This document shows, piece after piece, positions 1 to 11,800 of a stretch of DNA of 64,000 nucleotides. Every line of letters starts with the position of its first letter. Position 1 is the first letter of the stretch. Origin of the DNA: Enoplolaimus lenunculus (Eukaryota > Nematoda > Enoplea > Enoplida > Thoracostomopsidae); NCBI GenBank assembly GCA_030248215.1, contig JASANG010003067.1, positions 62,001 through 126,000 on the forward strand, in the 5' to 3' direction. The notes under the pieces were generated by a model that worked only from the letters and a program-made list of their open reading frames with translations, was not told where the DNA came from and made no database searches. A program made the position numbers and the translations under genes.

Positions 1-1840
1 AGTATCTTAGCGTTAAAAGTATTATGGGAATATTTTGTTCAAGGTTAAAGTCTAAATCTTTTTCTTGGCAAGATGTTTCGAAAAGGTTTGTTCCTAGCTT
101 AGGTGGTAACAATTTTACACAATTTTTTTCGTTCAAATATTGGGCCCATGTAAAGATCAGGGGTGGAACCTTTTCTGCGGACTGCAATAGTATAAGGTTA
201 AGCTTTAGATCATTCTTTGCGTAGGCTCAAAGTTAACCTCATCCTAACGCCTAGACTTATTGAACACCACGTTATACTGCACGCGCTACTGCAAAAAATG
301 TCTGGGTCTGAGTAAGGTCCGACGTCGTTTTAACTCACTCTATTATTGTCTTGATGCAGTTGAAAACCATAACAGAACACCAGACCTGTACAACTAAGCC
401 AATTTGTATGTTCCTCAAGTTTTAAATTATTCACACTTAAATAAAAAATCGACCTTAAAAAACTGTCACACGCGTAAACAACTGAAGTTTTAGCAACAAA
501 TGTGTTGCACAACATTTTGAGAATATCGCGCAACACAGCTTTTAATATAATATATTAACAATGGGACAAAAGTCGCAAATCATAATTCAATTTAAACATT
601 TTTCAAAATAAAATCCGTTTTGCTTTCATAGTTTTTGTTAAATATATTCTATTTTAGTCTATTGAACTTTTGTGACTTAAACCTTTTAAAAATAATCAGG
701 TTCTATTATAAATGCTCATATTGATACTGATGCATCGGCAGAGAACGTGAACGAATCCATGGACGCCCTAGTTATGTGCGTGGTCCAGACACCCTAAAAT
801 TTAGGAAGTTAAAAGGAATTTCTAAAAAGGTAAAATAGGATTTGCATCCCGCATCAATAGAACGAATGGATATCATTTTTAACGGAAAAAATGATGTTCG
901 AGCCCCTGTAATTGAAACCGTTCCAGCTTCCAGCACCCTTGTCAACATATGCATTCCATTCAGAGTATGGCAGCAGGAAGGTTGCCTGTAAGCCTAAATT
1001 CTAATCCTAAGTCTAACCTTGCAACCTTTAAGTTATATTGTATTTTGGTTCACCTGAGTAAATGGGTGGCCCCCTATAATAAAAATAGGCATGTCGTTCT
1101 GTGAATGAAGTTTTCAAACTTTCAACTGGTGAAAAGCTTAAAATTTAATTTTTTGTACCTAGACACTACAGTGCCAAAAATTGAGACATAATAAGGGTCC
1201 AAGGTTCTTTTGGTGTCTAATTCAGTAGAGCTCTATAACCCTAGGGTCCCGTATTTCCACGGAATTCACAATCTTAAGTGTCTATAAATTTACTATATGT
1301 TTTAAATTTTACAAAACAATTTGTTTCCGTCTGAATTGAGAGAGAAATTTACTCATTAAATTGCAAAACAGTATGTAAATAGAAAACGCCATGTACAATT
1401 TAGCATAGCAAAAGTGTAATTACAATACACAAAAACAGACACCGTACTCTAATCGCAAAGCAAACCCTAAATCGCAATTTATGGGTTTTGTTACATTTAA
1501 AAATGAGCACGAATTTGTTTTGAGACAGTTATTTTTGCTCTAAGTAAAGTACGGAAAACATTACGACGGAATTTTCTTATTAAAAAGATCTATCAAGTAA
1601 GTTTCTAGCTTACCAAATAGCAGATATAGAGTTTTAGATTACAAAATTGAACAAAAACATCTGTTCTTTTCGTGCTAAAAGACATCCAAACAGTAGGTCC
1701 TATATAGTAATATCACCGCGCTGAGCAATACTACAAAGCGTACGTGATAAAGATCGTTGAAAGTATCCCGCAGTGATTCCAGCTGACATTTCCTATTGGT
1801 TACTTCGACACTGAACATATGAAAATAAAAGTATTTTACC
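1..1840. other. Intergenic, no gene seen
   Basis: AT-rich sequence with no convincing exon on either strand. A decayed TTAGGC-type MITE end lies at about 145-330 (cccatgtaaagatcaggggt...). The rest shows no structure I can support. Confidence 0.5.
145..330. mobile_element. Decayed TTAGGC-type MITE (partial)
   Basis: It begins with GGGCCCATGTAAAGATCAGG, followed by ctgcggactgcaatag and a gcttt-ag block, as in fuller copies at 53000 and 60825. The far end is degraded. Confidence 0.45.
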
Positions 1841-1852
1841 CATAAATTTTAC

Positions 1853-2118
1853 AGGTATTTTGATGATAACTTTGTCCAAAGGTCTTTGTGTCCAAATATT
1901 TCACCAAAATGTCCTTGTCGTCGAAAACTTGGTTCTATCACCACTTGTCGTATCTCTTTATAAAGCTGCGGGCACTGAATAGTTTTAAGCGTTCTCGGCG
2001 CTACACCTTCTACATTCCTCATAAAAGTGTTCAAAATTTTTTTGCCAACTCAACGCACGCTTTCTTATCAGTGTTCGTCCGAATCAGAAACATCAGTCGA
2101 TTTACTTTTTTCCAATTT
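1853..2118 (-). pseudogene. Unidentified exon-like coding fragment
   Basis: A 60-codon open frame holds protein-like sequence (PRTLKTIQCPQLYKEIRQVV, IEPSFRRQGHFGEIF), bounded on the 3' side by a donor-like CCT/GTAAAA. An acceptor-like site lies at 2119, but no single frame is open across the whole interval; the frame changes near an A run around 2037-2043. I do not recognise the family. It may be a relic of a gene or transposon, or chance. Confidence 0.25.
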
Positions 2119-3089
2119 CTGTATTACGGAAACATACACCGGTTGAATCTGAGCTTAAGAACAAAATATTAGTCTTAACTTTATTGGCTCTCGATGGGTA
2201 CCATAAATAAGTAAGAATTGCCTTTCAGTTTTTGATTTAATGCGGGTTTCACGCTATAACTGGGGCAGTCAGGTCACGTTTTGTCACATGTTGATTCGAC
2301 ATCAACATAATTTTTTGTTACCCTCATATGATACGGACAGACAAAGGTCGAATATCATGTGATATTGCTATACAAAACACGGGTACTCAGGTTATCTCAA
2401 CATACAAGTGTTCGAATGTCACGAGACATAATCAGACATGTTTCCAATTTAACAACATTATGATATGATATTCAACAAGAAGGATTTGGAGTATCATATG
2501 GTATTCCATTATGTAGTTTATGACGTATCATAAGACAACCCGTTAAAATTTGAAAATTCCCGCCAAAATTTGAATTTTCCCGCCTAATTTTGAATTTTCC
2601 CGCCTAATTTTGAATTTTCCTGCCATAATTTAAATTTCGCGCCATAATATAAGTATTTATTTGCATTGTCTCGGAACAAAATTTCTTTTCTGAATAATAG
2701 ATCTGGCAGTAGAAGTGAACGCTCCAATTGGCGGCGTTTAGACTATAAACTTTTGCAAAGACAACAGCAATTCGATTAAGTTAATCTGTTAATAGCACAT
2801 TGATTCATGCAGATCAAAGCTGCGCTGTTCTAGGAATGAAATTATAAACAGTATTTTGCACGTCAAAAGTATATTACACTATGCTAACGAAACGAAACGC
2901 CCCTGTTTAATTCTGTCTATCACATGACATGGCATCATTTGACATGATTGAATGGCCTTTTGTTTTTAAGACAATGGGCCAATGTTACTCTGAGGGGCGT
3001 CCAGTTTTCCCGCGGGACAGCAACAGGCCAGCACTCAAGCCCACCTATTTGTGCTGGGACGGAGTGACATCTTCGAAATTATGTTTTTG

Positions 3090-4715
3090 CAGGGTCGGGC
3101 GGGACAGCCAAGACAGCTTTGAGCCTGTGTTTTCGCTGGGTAGCCCGAGACAGCTTCGAGCCTGTTTTTTGGTGGGTCGGCTGGGACAGCGGGGACAGCT
3201 TCGAGCATGTGCTCTCGTTGGGTTGGCCGGGACAGTCGGGACAGCTTCGAGCATGTGTTTTCGCTGGGTAGGCCGGTACAGCTTTGACAGCTTCGAGCTT
3301 GAGTTTTTGTTGGGTCGGCCGGGTCAGTCGGGGCAGCTTTAAGCGTGTGCTTTCGTTGGGTCGGTCGGGTGACAGCCGGGACAGCTTCGAGCCTATGTTT
3401 TTGCTGGGTCGGGTGGGACAGCCGGGACAGCTTCGAGCGTGTGCTTTCGTTGGGTCGGTCGGGACAGCCGGAACAGCTTCGAGCGTGTGCTGTCGTTGGG
3501 TTGGCCGGGACAGATGGGACAGCTTCTAGCGTGTGTTTTCGTTAGGTCGGTCGAGACAGCTGGGAGAAATTTGAGCGTGTGTTTTCGTTGGGTCTGTCGG
3601 GACAGCCGGAACAGCTTCGAGCCTATGTTTTCGCTGGGTAGCCCGAGACAGCTTCGAGCCTGTTTTTCGGCTGGGACAGCGGGGACAGCTTCGAGCATGT
3701 GCTCTCGTTGGGTTGGCCGGGACAGTCGGAACAGATTCGAGCATGTGTTTTCGCTGGGTAAGCCGGGATCGAGCGTGGGTTTTTGTTGGGTCGGCCGGGT
3801 CAGTCGGGGCAGCTTTAAGCGTGTGCTTTCGTTGGGTCGGTCGGGTGACAGCCGGGACAGCTTCGAGCCTATGTATTTGCTGGGTAGGCCGGGATCGAGC
3901 GTGAGTTTTTGTTGGGTCGGCCGGGACAGCCCGGACAGCTTCGAGCGTGTGCTTTCGTTGGGTCGGTCGGGACAGCCGGGACAGCTTCGAGCATGTGCTG
4001 TCGTTGGGTTGGCCGGGACAACCGGGACAGCTTCTAGCGTGTGTTTTCGTTAGGTCGGTCGAGACAGCTGGGAGAAATTTGACCGTGTGTTTTCATTTAG
4101 TCTGTCGGGACAGCCGGAACAGCTTCGAGCCTATATTTTTGCTGGGTCGGGCGGGACAGCCGGGACATCATCGAACGTTTGTTTTCGTTGGATCGGTCGG
4201 GACAGCCGAGACAGCTTTGCGCGTGCGTTTTCGTTGGGTCGGTCGGGAGAGCGGGGACAGCTTCGTGCGTGTGTTTTTGTTGGGTCGGTCTGGGCAGCCG
4301 GGACAGCTTCGAGCGTGTTTTCGTGTGGTCCGTCGGGACAGCAGGGACAGCTTCGAACCTATGGTTTTGCTTGGTAGGTCGGGACAGCCGGGACAACTTC
4401 GAATCTATGTTTTTGTTTGGTCGGGCGGGACAGCTGGGACAGCTTCGAGCCTATGTTTTTGCTGGGATGGGTTGGAGAGCCGGGACAGCTTCTAGCGTGT
4501 GTTTTCGTTGGGTCGGTCGAGATAGCTGGGACAACTTCGAGCGAGTGTTTTCGTTGGTTCGGTCGGGAAAGCCGAGACAGATTCGAGTGTGTTTTTGTTG
4601 GGTCGGTCGGCAGCACCCGGGACAGGTTTGAGCGTGTTTCCGTGTGGTTGGTCGGGACAGCAGGGACAACTTTAGACCTATTCTTTTGCTGGGTCGATCG
4701 GGACAACCGCCACAG
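3090..4715. repeat. 46-bp minisatellite (left arm of foldback element)
   Basis: About 35 degenerate units of gggtcggtcgggacagccgg-gacagcttcgagcgtgtgct-ttcgtt, GC-rich against an AT-rich background. Because 46 is not a multiple of three, all frames cycle and give long artefactual open frames (VGRDSRDSFERV... type). Variants alternate ttcgttggg with tttgctggg, suggesting a higher-order structure. Confidence 0.9.
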
Positions 4716-5574
4716 CTTACTGTTCACTCTTGCGTTATTCAGTGTAGTTAAACCTGTAAGTAGTGTAGAGATAATGAAATTTTTGTGATCCAGTCGTCGT
4801 CCGCTTGTTTTAGGTATATTTTTGCAAAATATAAACAACAGTGATCTATCATTCCGGTCTGCAACGATGTAGCGAAGGTAAGCAGTAAGCAGTGCGCAAG
4901 CGGAGGTGAAGAAACCGGAGCTGGCACCGCAGTTCGTAAAACGTTTGTTTATAAAAATATATTAAATCGGCGTTATCACTTCATCGCAATTCGTTTTGAA
5001 GCATCTACACAAATTGCCTGAACCACCGGCTAAATTTTTCCCGGAGCAGGAGCTATAGGTCAATTTTCCGCAGAAGCCATAAGGTAGTAACTGCTTTGTA
5101 ATTTTTTCAGGCTGAGTAAATTTGTCATTCCTGGTCGGAATGCACTATTTGTGGTATTACAATTTTTAAGGCTTAGCTGTTTGAAAATGTATTTGAAACA
5201 CAATAACAGTGTTTAATGCAATTTCAACATATACGTAAATTACCTAGTGTGGGGGGTTGGAGGGGCACAACCCCTTTCAGAACACAATAAAAGACAACTT
5301 CCTGAGATAAAACCGCCATCCTCTACATAGACAACTTTTAAAATTGCGTTCTCAATGGGACTACCTCACCTCTGAACCCCCCGCAACATTATTGGACCCT
5401 AAGCAAGATGGGGGGCGGTCGCCTCCCAAGCCTCCCGCACTAAGCTACAAAAACTAAGTGAAAAAAATTTGTTCAAACAAAGAATTGGTATGTGCGAGGG
5501 TTTGGGGGTCGAAAGCCCCTTGAAAACGCAATAAAAGATAATGTTTTTGTCTCAGTGTTCTATACATGGGCCCG

Positions 5575-5830
5575 GTCCACGCTGTCCCGACTGTCCCAGC
5601 CGACCCAGTAAAAACATAAGTTTGGAGCTGTCCTAGTTGTCCCTATATACCCGACAAAAATATAGGCTCGAAGCTGTCCCGACCGATCCAACAAAAACAT
5701 TGGTCAGAAGCTGTCCCGGCTGTCCCGACCGACCCAGCAAAAATACGGGATCGAAGCTGTCCCGGCCAAACCCAGAACAAACAGATTTGAAGTTGTCCCG
5801 ACCAACCCAGCAAAAACATTTCACTCCTGG
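5575..5830. repeat. 46-bp minisatellite, inverted (right arm)
   Basis: Five or six units in reverse orientation (ctgtcccgaccgacccagca-aaaacat). They pair with the array at 3090-4715 as inverted repeats. Confidence 0.85.
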
Positions 5831-5969
5831 TATATTGCTGTCCGCGAGTAAATGGGACGCCTCTCAGCGTAACATGGGCCAAACAATGGAACACATAAAT
5901 TTTGGAAAAGGTCTTCTTAATTTCTTGCAACGTATTTATTTATAAATATGTAAATGCAAAATCCGAGCG

Positions 5970-6100
5970 TCAAGCTCCTATAGCTGAGTGGTGATGGTAT
6001 ACGCCTCCCACTCCAGTCACTGGAGTTCGAATCCTAGCATAAAAGTAGGTCAGGGAAATAGAAAATATTCATGTGAGAAAGGGTTAAACTTTAATTTAAA
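5970..6100 (+). mobile_element. tRNA-derived SINE, copy 1
   Basis: It has the pol III box A (tagctgagtggtgatgg, 5981) and box B (gagttcgaatcct, 6023) about 40 bp apart, with a 3' body gaaaatattcatgtgagaaa shared with copy 2 at 42740-42880. The two copies are nearly identical over about 120 bp. It is not a functional tRNA: the acceptor stem does not pair. Confidence 0.8.
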
Positions 6101-7724
6101 TATCAGGGAAGACTTTGAAGTTTCTAATTGGCATTATGCTCCGGTACATCAAGACTAAGACTATAGCGGATCTTCTAGATTTGGACCAATATTAGTTTTA
6201 GCAATGTAACAGCCAAAACATATTCCTACGTTTAAACCTCCTCAGCGTAATAAAAGCACAAATAAAGCTTAAGCCTAAGGCCAAGCAAAAAATTAGTACT
6301 TTAGCCTTATATCTAGTGAAAAAGCGGATCCAAAGGGAGGGGGGCGGCGTAGGCGTTAAGTCAGAAATTTACTTTGATAAAATGATAAGTTGCCTACTTT
6401 ACAATATTTTTCTTCACAAAATTGTTTAGTGCAATAATGAAAAAGGTCCCTGCTCCCTACCTTACAATTTTCTCCTCCGAAAATTTTTTTGGGAAAAATT
6501 GCATTTCAAACATTTACCGTCCCTCCCCGTCAGAAATTTCTGTATCCGCCGCTGAAAGCGGGGCACCACTAAAAGTAACTTGAGCTGATGTTTGTACAAT
6601 TTAGCGTAAGTATATTTCAATGTGGTCCATTCTTCTTGGAACGAAAAACGACTCGTGTATAATAGTTCGAGGGAAGGGTTGCATTCGATGGAATCTCTCT
6701 TGCAGCTGTTTAAATCAGGTGGAGGACAAGCCAAATCAATTCAATTTCAGTTTGCCAACGCAAGTATTCAGTAGTTTTTAGCAAACTTCAAAACCGAATA
6801 CCCAGAACTATTGAAGCACTTCTTTAATGAATAACAATTTTTTTGAATTGTATGGCTTACGCTCATAACAATCAGCTTGTGGGTCAGGGCACATCCTTTA
6901 GAACAACAAGTTAAAACAAGCGCTTATGTTAAGAAACGAAAATTGAGGTTCGGAAACCCAAAAATGCAAAATCGAGTTTCGGATATCCGAAATGAAAAAT
7001 TTCATTCCGGATATCCGGATATATATGGATATCCGGATAAATATCCGGCAAGAATTACGGGATATCCGGATATGAAAAAATATCCGATGCTCATCACTAG
7101 CTGCCACCAATATTTTAAGTGTTTTAACATCAGGGGTTTTATACTCGAAATTGCTCTACTTAAGGTCATTTCCCTATGTGGAACGCAAACAAAACTCAAA
7201 AAATATGCCGACGATAAGTTTTTTGTCATCATGGAAAATGTAGATATAATTCTTGACATTTTTGAGATGTATAAATGTGTGCTGTGGAAGCCGCATAAAA
7301 AGACAAAGACGCAAATATTACCGTTGAACAATTTGAGGGAAACAGATAGTATTCCAGACCACTTAGTCCCCTGTGTTGTCAAAACTGGTTTCGACCTGCA
7401 GGAAAATTAGAATGTCAAATGTGGCCTTTAGAGGTACGAGACCTCCACCACGAGGATTGTCATATTTCGGTAGAATTCATACTATTTCGACATACTAGAC
7501 TAGTGTATGTTCAATTATGTTATGAATATTTCGTCTCAATCACGTGAACTTATGCGGGGTTCACGTATAAATGGTGCAGCTGAGGCATGTTTTGTCACGT
7601 TGCATATACTGGGCAACATTTTATCTGCGATGTAACCCAGTACGATACTCCAAAAACAGTGGTTGTCTGCTAACATCACGTATCGGTCACGTTTGCTCTT
7701 TTTATATCATATTATATTCCGGAC

Positions 7725-7895
7725 GGCCCATGTATAGAACAGTGTCGGATCTTTTTCCGGAGGGGCTATTAAAAGAGTCAGTTTAAGCTTTAGACTAATT
7801 TTATGTTTAGGCTTAGGCTCAGGCTTAAAAATAGGCTCATTCATACGCTTAGGAATATGCTTATACCACTGTTCCGGCCCTGTTCTATACATGGG
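7725..7895. mobile_element. TTAGGC-type MITE with intact inverted repeats
   Basis: The terminal 16-bp inverted repeat CCCATGTATAGAACAG at 7727-7742 is found inverted at 7880-7895. The inside has gcttaggctcaggcttaaaa and other TTAGGC-like units. Total about 171 bp. Confidence 0.75.
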
Positions 7896-8039
7896 ACATA
7901 CGATATCCCCTACGTTGCCTGTCAATATCATATGATCATTTTGAAAATGTCTACTCAGTCAGTTGTATAACTAGATTTGGAATATCATATGATACTAACA
8001 GACATGTGCCATTAGTATCATATATTTTTGGTTTATGTA

Positions 8040-8160
8040 AAGAAAAGTGGTGGAACGTTACTCTGTGGGACTGCAATAGAGTAACTTAAGCTGTAGACCA
8101 AGTTTTCTGCTTGCTTTAGGCTTAGGCATATGCTCATTTTTACGCTTAACTATCCGACAT
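8040..8160. mobile_element. TTAGGC-type MITE fragment
   Basis: It shares gtggaacgttactctgtggg, actgcaatagag and ctttaggcttaggcatatgc with the family; one end is missing. Confidence 0.5.
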
Positions 8161-8691
8161 AATGGAGCCATTTGGTTTCTTAATCGAAAAATATGACGAT
8201 TTTCCCAACCTTTCCGTTGTTTTGAGTTGGCTATAACAAAATTTTGTTATTTACAAAATTTTTTTGGTATGTCTCCACACAACATGATGCTATCGCTATA
8301 TTGTTCAGGGTACTTTGCAGATTTTGGTGTCGACGTCGGTTGCACACACCCAGACAAAACAGCTAGCGGTAGGGTAAAAGAATCAGTTAACAAAAAATTT
8401 TATTTCATGAATAAAATTGACAAGTACATCACAGATAATCAATGTCACTAGACACAAACTGTTTCCATAATAGCTACTCACCAGAGCAAATTATGTACCA
8501 TTTTTCTAGGAGTACCATTCAAAGCTTTACAGCTATATGCTAGCCTAGCAAATAACTTTTATTCTCTAAATTTTCTACCAGCACCTAAACAGTGGATGTA
8601 AGTACCGCGCATATTATGCGTAATATTTACAATGTGCTCTGTATTATTTCGAGTGGTTTTTTTAACTTGCTCACTAATGTTTGCTTCAATT

Positions 8692-8697
8692 TTTATT
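8692..8697 (-). terminator. Putative VPS45 polyadenylation signal
   Basis: AATAAA on the minus strand (tttatt on the plus strand), 24 bases past the VPS45 stop codon. The position suits a very short 3' UTR. Confidence 0.5.
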
Positions 8698-8721
8698 ATT
8701 TTTCATTTTTCAACATTCACT

Positions 8722-8800
8722 TTAAGTCAAGTGATGACGGGACTGATTTGCAGCGCTCCGTAAAGTGCCTTCTACTGCGCAAATTACTTCTTCGATAAAG
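8722..8800 (-). CDS. VPS45: VPS45 last coding exon
   Basis: This short terminal exon lies about 0.7 kb from the previous one and is too small to stand out as an ORF. The acceptor gatttttag precedes CTTTATCGAAG; the first base completes a Ser codon left open by exon 12 (phase 2). It encodes [16 protein letters not shown] and then about ten divergent residues before TAA. VPS45 proteins have SFLEEV at this point. A nearer alternative acceptor around 9451 gives a non-homologous tail and was not used. Confidence 0.9.
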
Positions 8801-11800
8801 CTAAAAATCAATAAAATGGAATTTGGATAACTGCCAGCAACATTCATCAGTAAGTTACACAACTAAGAACCAGCACGGTTCAGCGCATAAAATGATGCAC
8901 CAGACTCTCGTTTTTTCTGAAATATGTACCTAATTCTAGTGTTGAGCACACTTTAGGGTAGCACTATACGGTCACAAACAGACTAAAGTTAAATCATGAT
9001 CGCGTTCTACACCGCGGTTCTGATCTTGATAGGTTGTTGCTGGCGCACAATCGCTACCAAACGCAACATGAATTTCTCGCTGTTACGCGTCCTAAACCAC
9101 ATTAAAATTTTCAACCGCTTGTAAACATGGTTACAGTGGCGGTTCGAACCTCGACTGTGACTGGTTCGTTTGACGCAACTGGTCGAGATCAAAGAATATT
9201 TAACCGCGATTATAAACCACGACCACAAACGATGACGCATCCACTGAACACTTAATTCTGTCCATGACTGTTCTAATACTGTCTAGCGTTCGCCCAGTAC
9301 CGTACGGAAACGCACGTAGAATTGCAGTATGTCACCGCATAACAATTTGTAAACAAAAATTTTCTAGACTTGGGGTTTAATTAATATATTTTACTCTGTT
9401 TACAAATTCAAGGGTCTAGTGGTGCGCACGTTCTTAGTACCATCAGTCCCCTAAAAGAAAGGTGGCCTGCGAAAATGCGTCCTTTCATCCTCAACAAACT
9501 AACCTGCGCCCATTATGAATCGTAGTGCCACCAAGAATGATGCGAGATCCAGCAGTATTTTGTGTACGGTTAATGTTGTGCACCGCCAACGCTTCTTCGT
9601 AAGTAATTCCGCCAATCATAAACACAATTACGTCACCAGGCCTGAAATATATTCATTATCAATTTGTACAAAGTTTCTACACCAAGCTTAATAGAATTCA
9701 CAGTAGATTATTAAAGAGCCCTGAGCCCTTAATAAAATAGATTTTGCCGCAAACCCACTAGAGGACAAACCACGACGTACAGGTCAGCACTGCGCCGCTG
9801 TAATCCAATAGCTACACAGCCACTCAAACTTTACTCTACACTGGATTTAAATAACATACACACACCGTTCCTTGTTTAATACAATGAGATGTCAACACGG
9901 CTGAACATTATGTGCTAGTGAGCGCCGCTAACGCTTCCCAATCGTAACGATAAGTCAGTCTAAGTCTTTTATATTGTAGTAACGATTTTTGAGGGTTCCA
10001 CCAAGCATTAGACGTGTTCAGTTACATAAATTCCTGAATAAAACTAGTGAAATAGGCATGAAAACTTTTCATGTGTAATTACAAAATATAATTCTACACT
10101 ACTTGTACCTTCCTTGGATCATTTGCTGTTCTTTATCAAGTAAATGCGGGAAAGTTGATTCCTTAAGTTTTCCTTTCATTAAATTTGTCAAAGTTTCATG
10201 CAGAACCGGCTGATGTTGTGTATAAATATTTTCCACACCCTAAAAATAATAAATTTATTATACTAAATGAATTGATTACAGTATCACGGACAGAAATACG
10301 TCTGCAGCAGGGTCTGGAATTTTGTATTCGGAGTTGTATTTTTTGCTCGCGATTTGTCGCAGCTAGAGACGCGGTTGCAGTCGCAACTGCAACCGAGGTT
10401 GTAAACGCGTTTAATCACGATTAAATAATTTATTACTAGCAATCATGGTTGCGTTTGTGGTCGCAGTAACCGCGAGCGAAGGAGTCAAATAATGTGTTGA
10501 CGCAATCAAGACAGCGGTTTGAAAGGCACCCCTATCGTACTTAATCCTGTCCGTGGTTGTATAGCATTCATCATTTATCAAAACTTAGTAAAACTGTTTC
10601 ATTATCCAATGTATGAAGCATTTATCATCAGTTGGCGATAACCCTCATTGCTAAAGAAGCTGTGAATGAGGAATGTAGAAGTTTAGCATATTTTAACCCT
10701 TCAATTAATCTGCCTTCTGTGTGCATTTTCGCATCTGAAGATGGCGCCGTTTGCTCGTTTGAAAACCTATTGTTAACTAGCGATGGTTGCTATGCACGTT
10801 TGTGAATAAACCTCCACGTTTACTTTCTATCATACAAAAGTGTGCATAATTATTATATATTTAATGCAGTACTTCAAAATTTATAACACTAATCACCAGT
10901 AAGCAAATACTGCTACACATAGTTGAGAATAAACAAAATAAGATTCTTACAGTTATGACATTGTTGCTAATTCGCACATTTTAATAGAAACTACCATAGC
11001 GGTCAAAGCCAACCTAAAATAAATAAACGTACTTTTAATCCACGAATAAATTTTTTCGTAAATGACATGGCATTGAGATTACCAAACAAGTCACTGCCGC
11101 GTACACGACTTCCTCCAAATTCGACTAGGTCTGACACGCTCTAAATTATAAATCTCTAGCTAATTTAAAAACAGAAAAATAGTAACTAAAATAGTAAAAA
11201 TAATTCAAAAACAATTGCGCGTTTGTAACCATATCAAAATAGAAAACGTTTATGCTAAATCATTCTATTGAAACAGGATCATGCGCACGCGTCCACTGAA
11301 ACTAACAACGACAGAATTATAGCTTTGTGACATGTTCGTTCCGTTTCCGAACTACCTTATGCACAAGACCAAGTTTTGCAGAAAGCTATTTGCAGCTGTA
11401 ATTTGGCCATGCCACTTTTGTACGAAATCCCTTTTCATACAACTTTCCGCTACAAATGCTCGCCACAAAAACTTGCATGTGTAGATAAGACTTACACCGT
11501 TGAATACAGTGCCAATATTTTGACAATTAAAATATACTAGTCAACATGGTTGCAAAATTTGCAACCCCACTTCTGGTATTCAGGTTCAGTTTGCAACTTC
11601 AAACCCACTGAATCAATATGCATACATCGTAACAAAAAAGACGGATAAATTTATTGAAATTTCTCCTAACAGAACTGTGTAAAACCAAAATTGGAACAAT
11701 TTTCTATTTAGAGCTATGTTAACTAAACTTTAGTAATATACGACTAATTTGCATACTTATATAAAACTCGGTTGGAACGTTGCCCGAATTACGTATGTGG

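Larger units (their letters stand above)
2971..5886. mobile_element. Foldback-type non-autonomous DNA element with long inverted arms
   Basis: The two ends are inverted copies: 2975-3030 (gggccaatgttactctgagg, then ggcgtcc and cccgcgggacagcaa) matches the reverse complement of 5830-5880 (ggcccatgttacgctgagag, then gcgtccc and ctcgcggacagcaa). Inside each end lies the same 46-bp minisatellite, in opposite orientation: about 1.6 kb on the left and about 0.25 kb on the right. The middle (4730-5570) is unique-looking, with an internal duplication. No transposase frame is present. This is the architecture of foldback elements. I could not define a target-site duplication. Confidence 0.7.
6100..8721. 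other. Intergenic, repeats only
   Basis: It contains a block rich in ggatatccgg (about 6950-7090), a MITE at 7725-7895 and a partial relative at 8040-8160. No convincing exon is seen; the 177-codon open frame at 6877-7410 is repeat-derived at its start and has no recognisable protein. Confidence 0.5.

Noticed and set aside
2929-4838. Long open frames (up to 204 codons) rich in VGRDSRDSFERV-type repeats on both strands
   Set aside because: They are by-products of the 46-bp minisatellite; the period is not a multiple of three, so every frame stays open by composition, and they lie inside a transposable element.
6877-7410. 177-codon open frame as a gene
   Set aside because: The first third is ggatatccgg repeat; the rest has no recognisable protein and no splice context.
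9440-9503. A nearer last exon for VPS45 following tttcttttag at about 9450
   Set aside because: It gives a tail unlike any VPS45, whereas the exon at 8722-8800 gives SFIEEV in the right phase.
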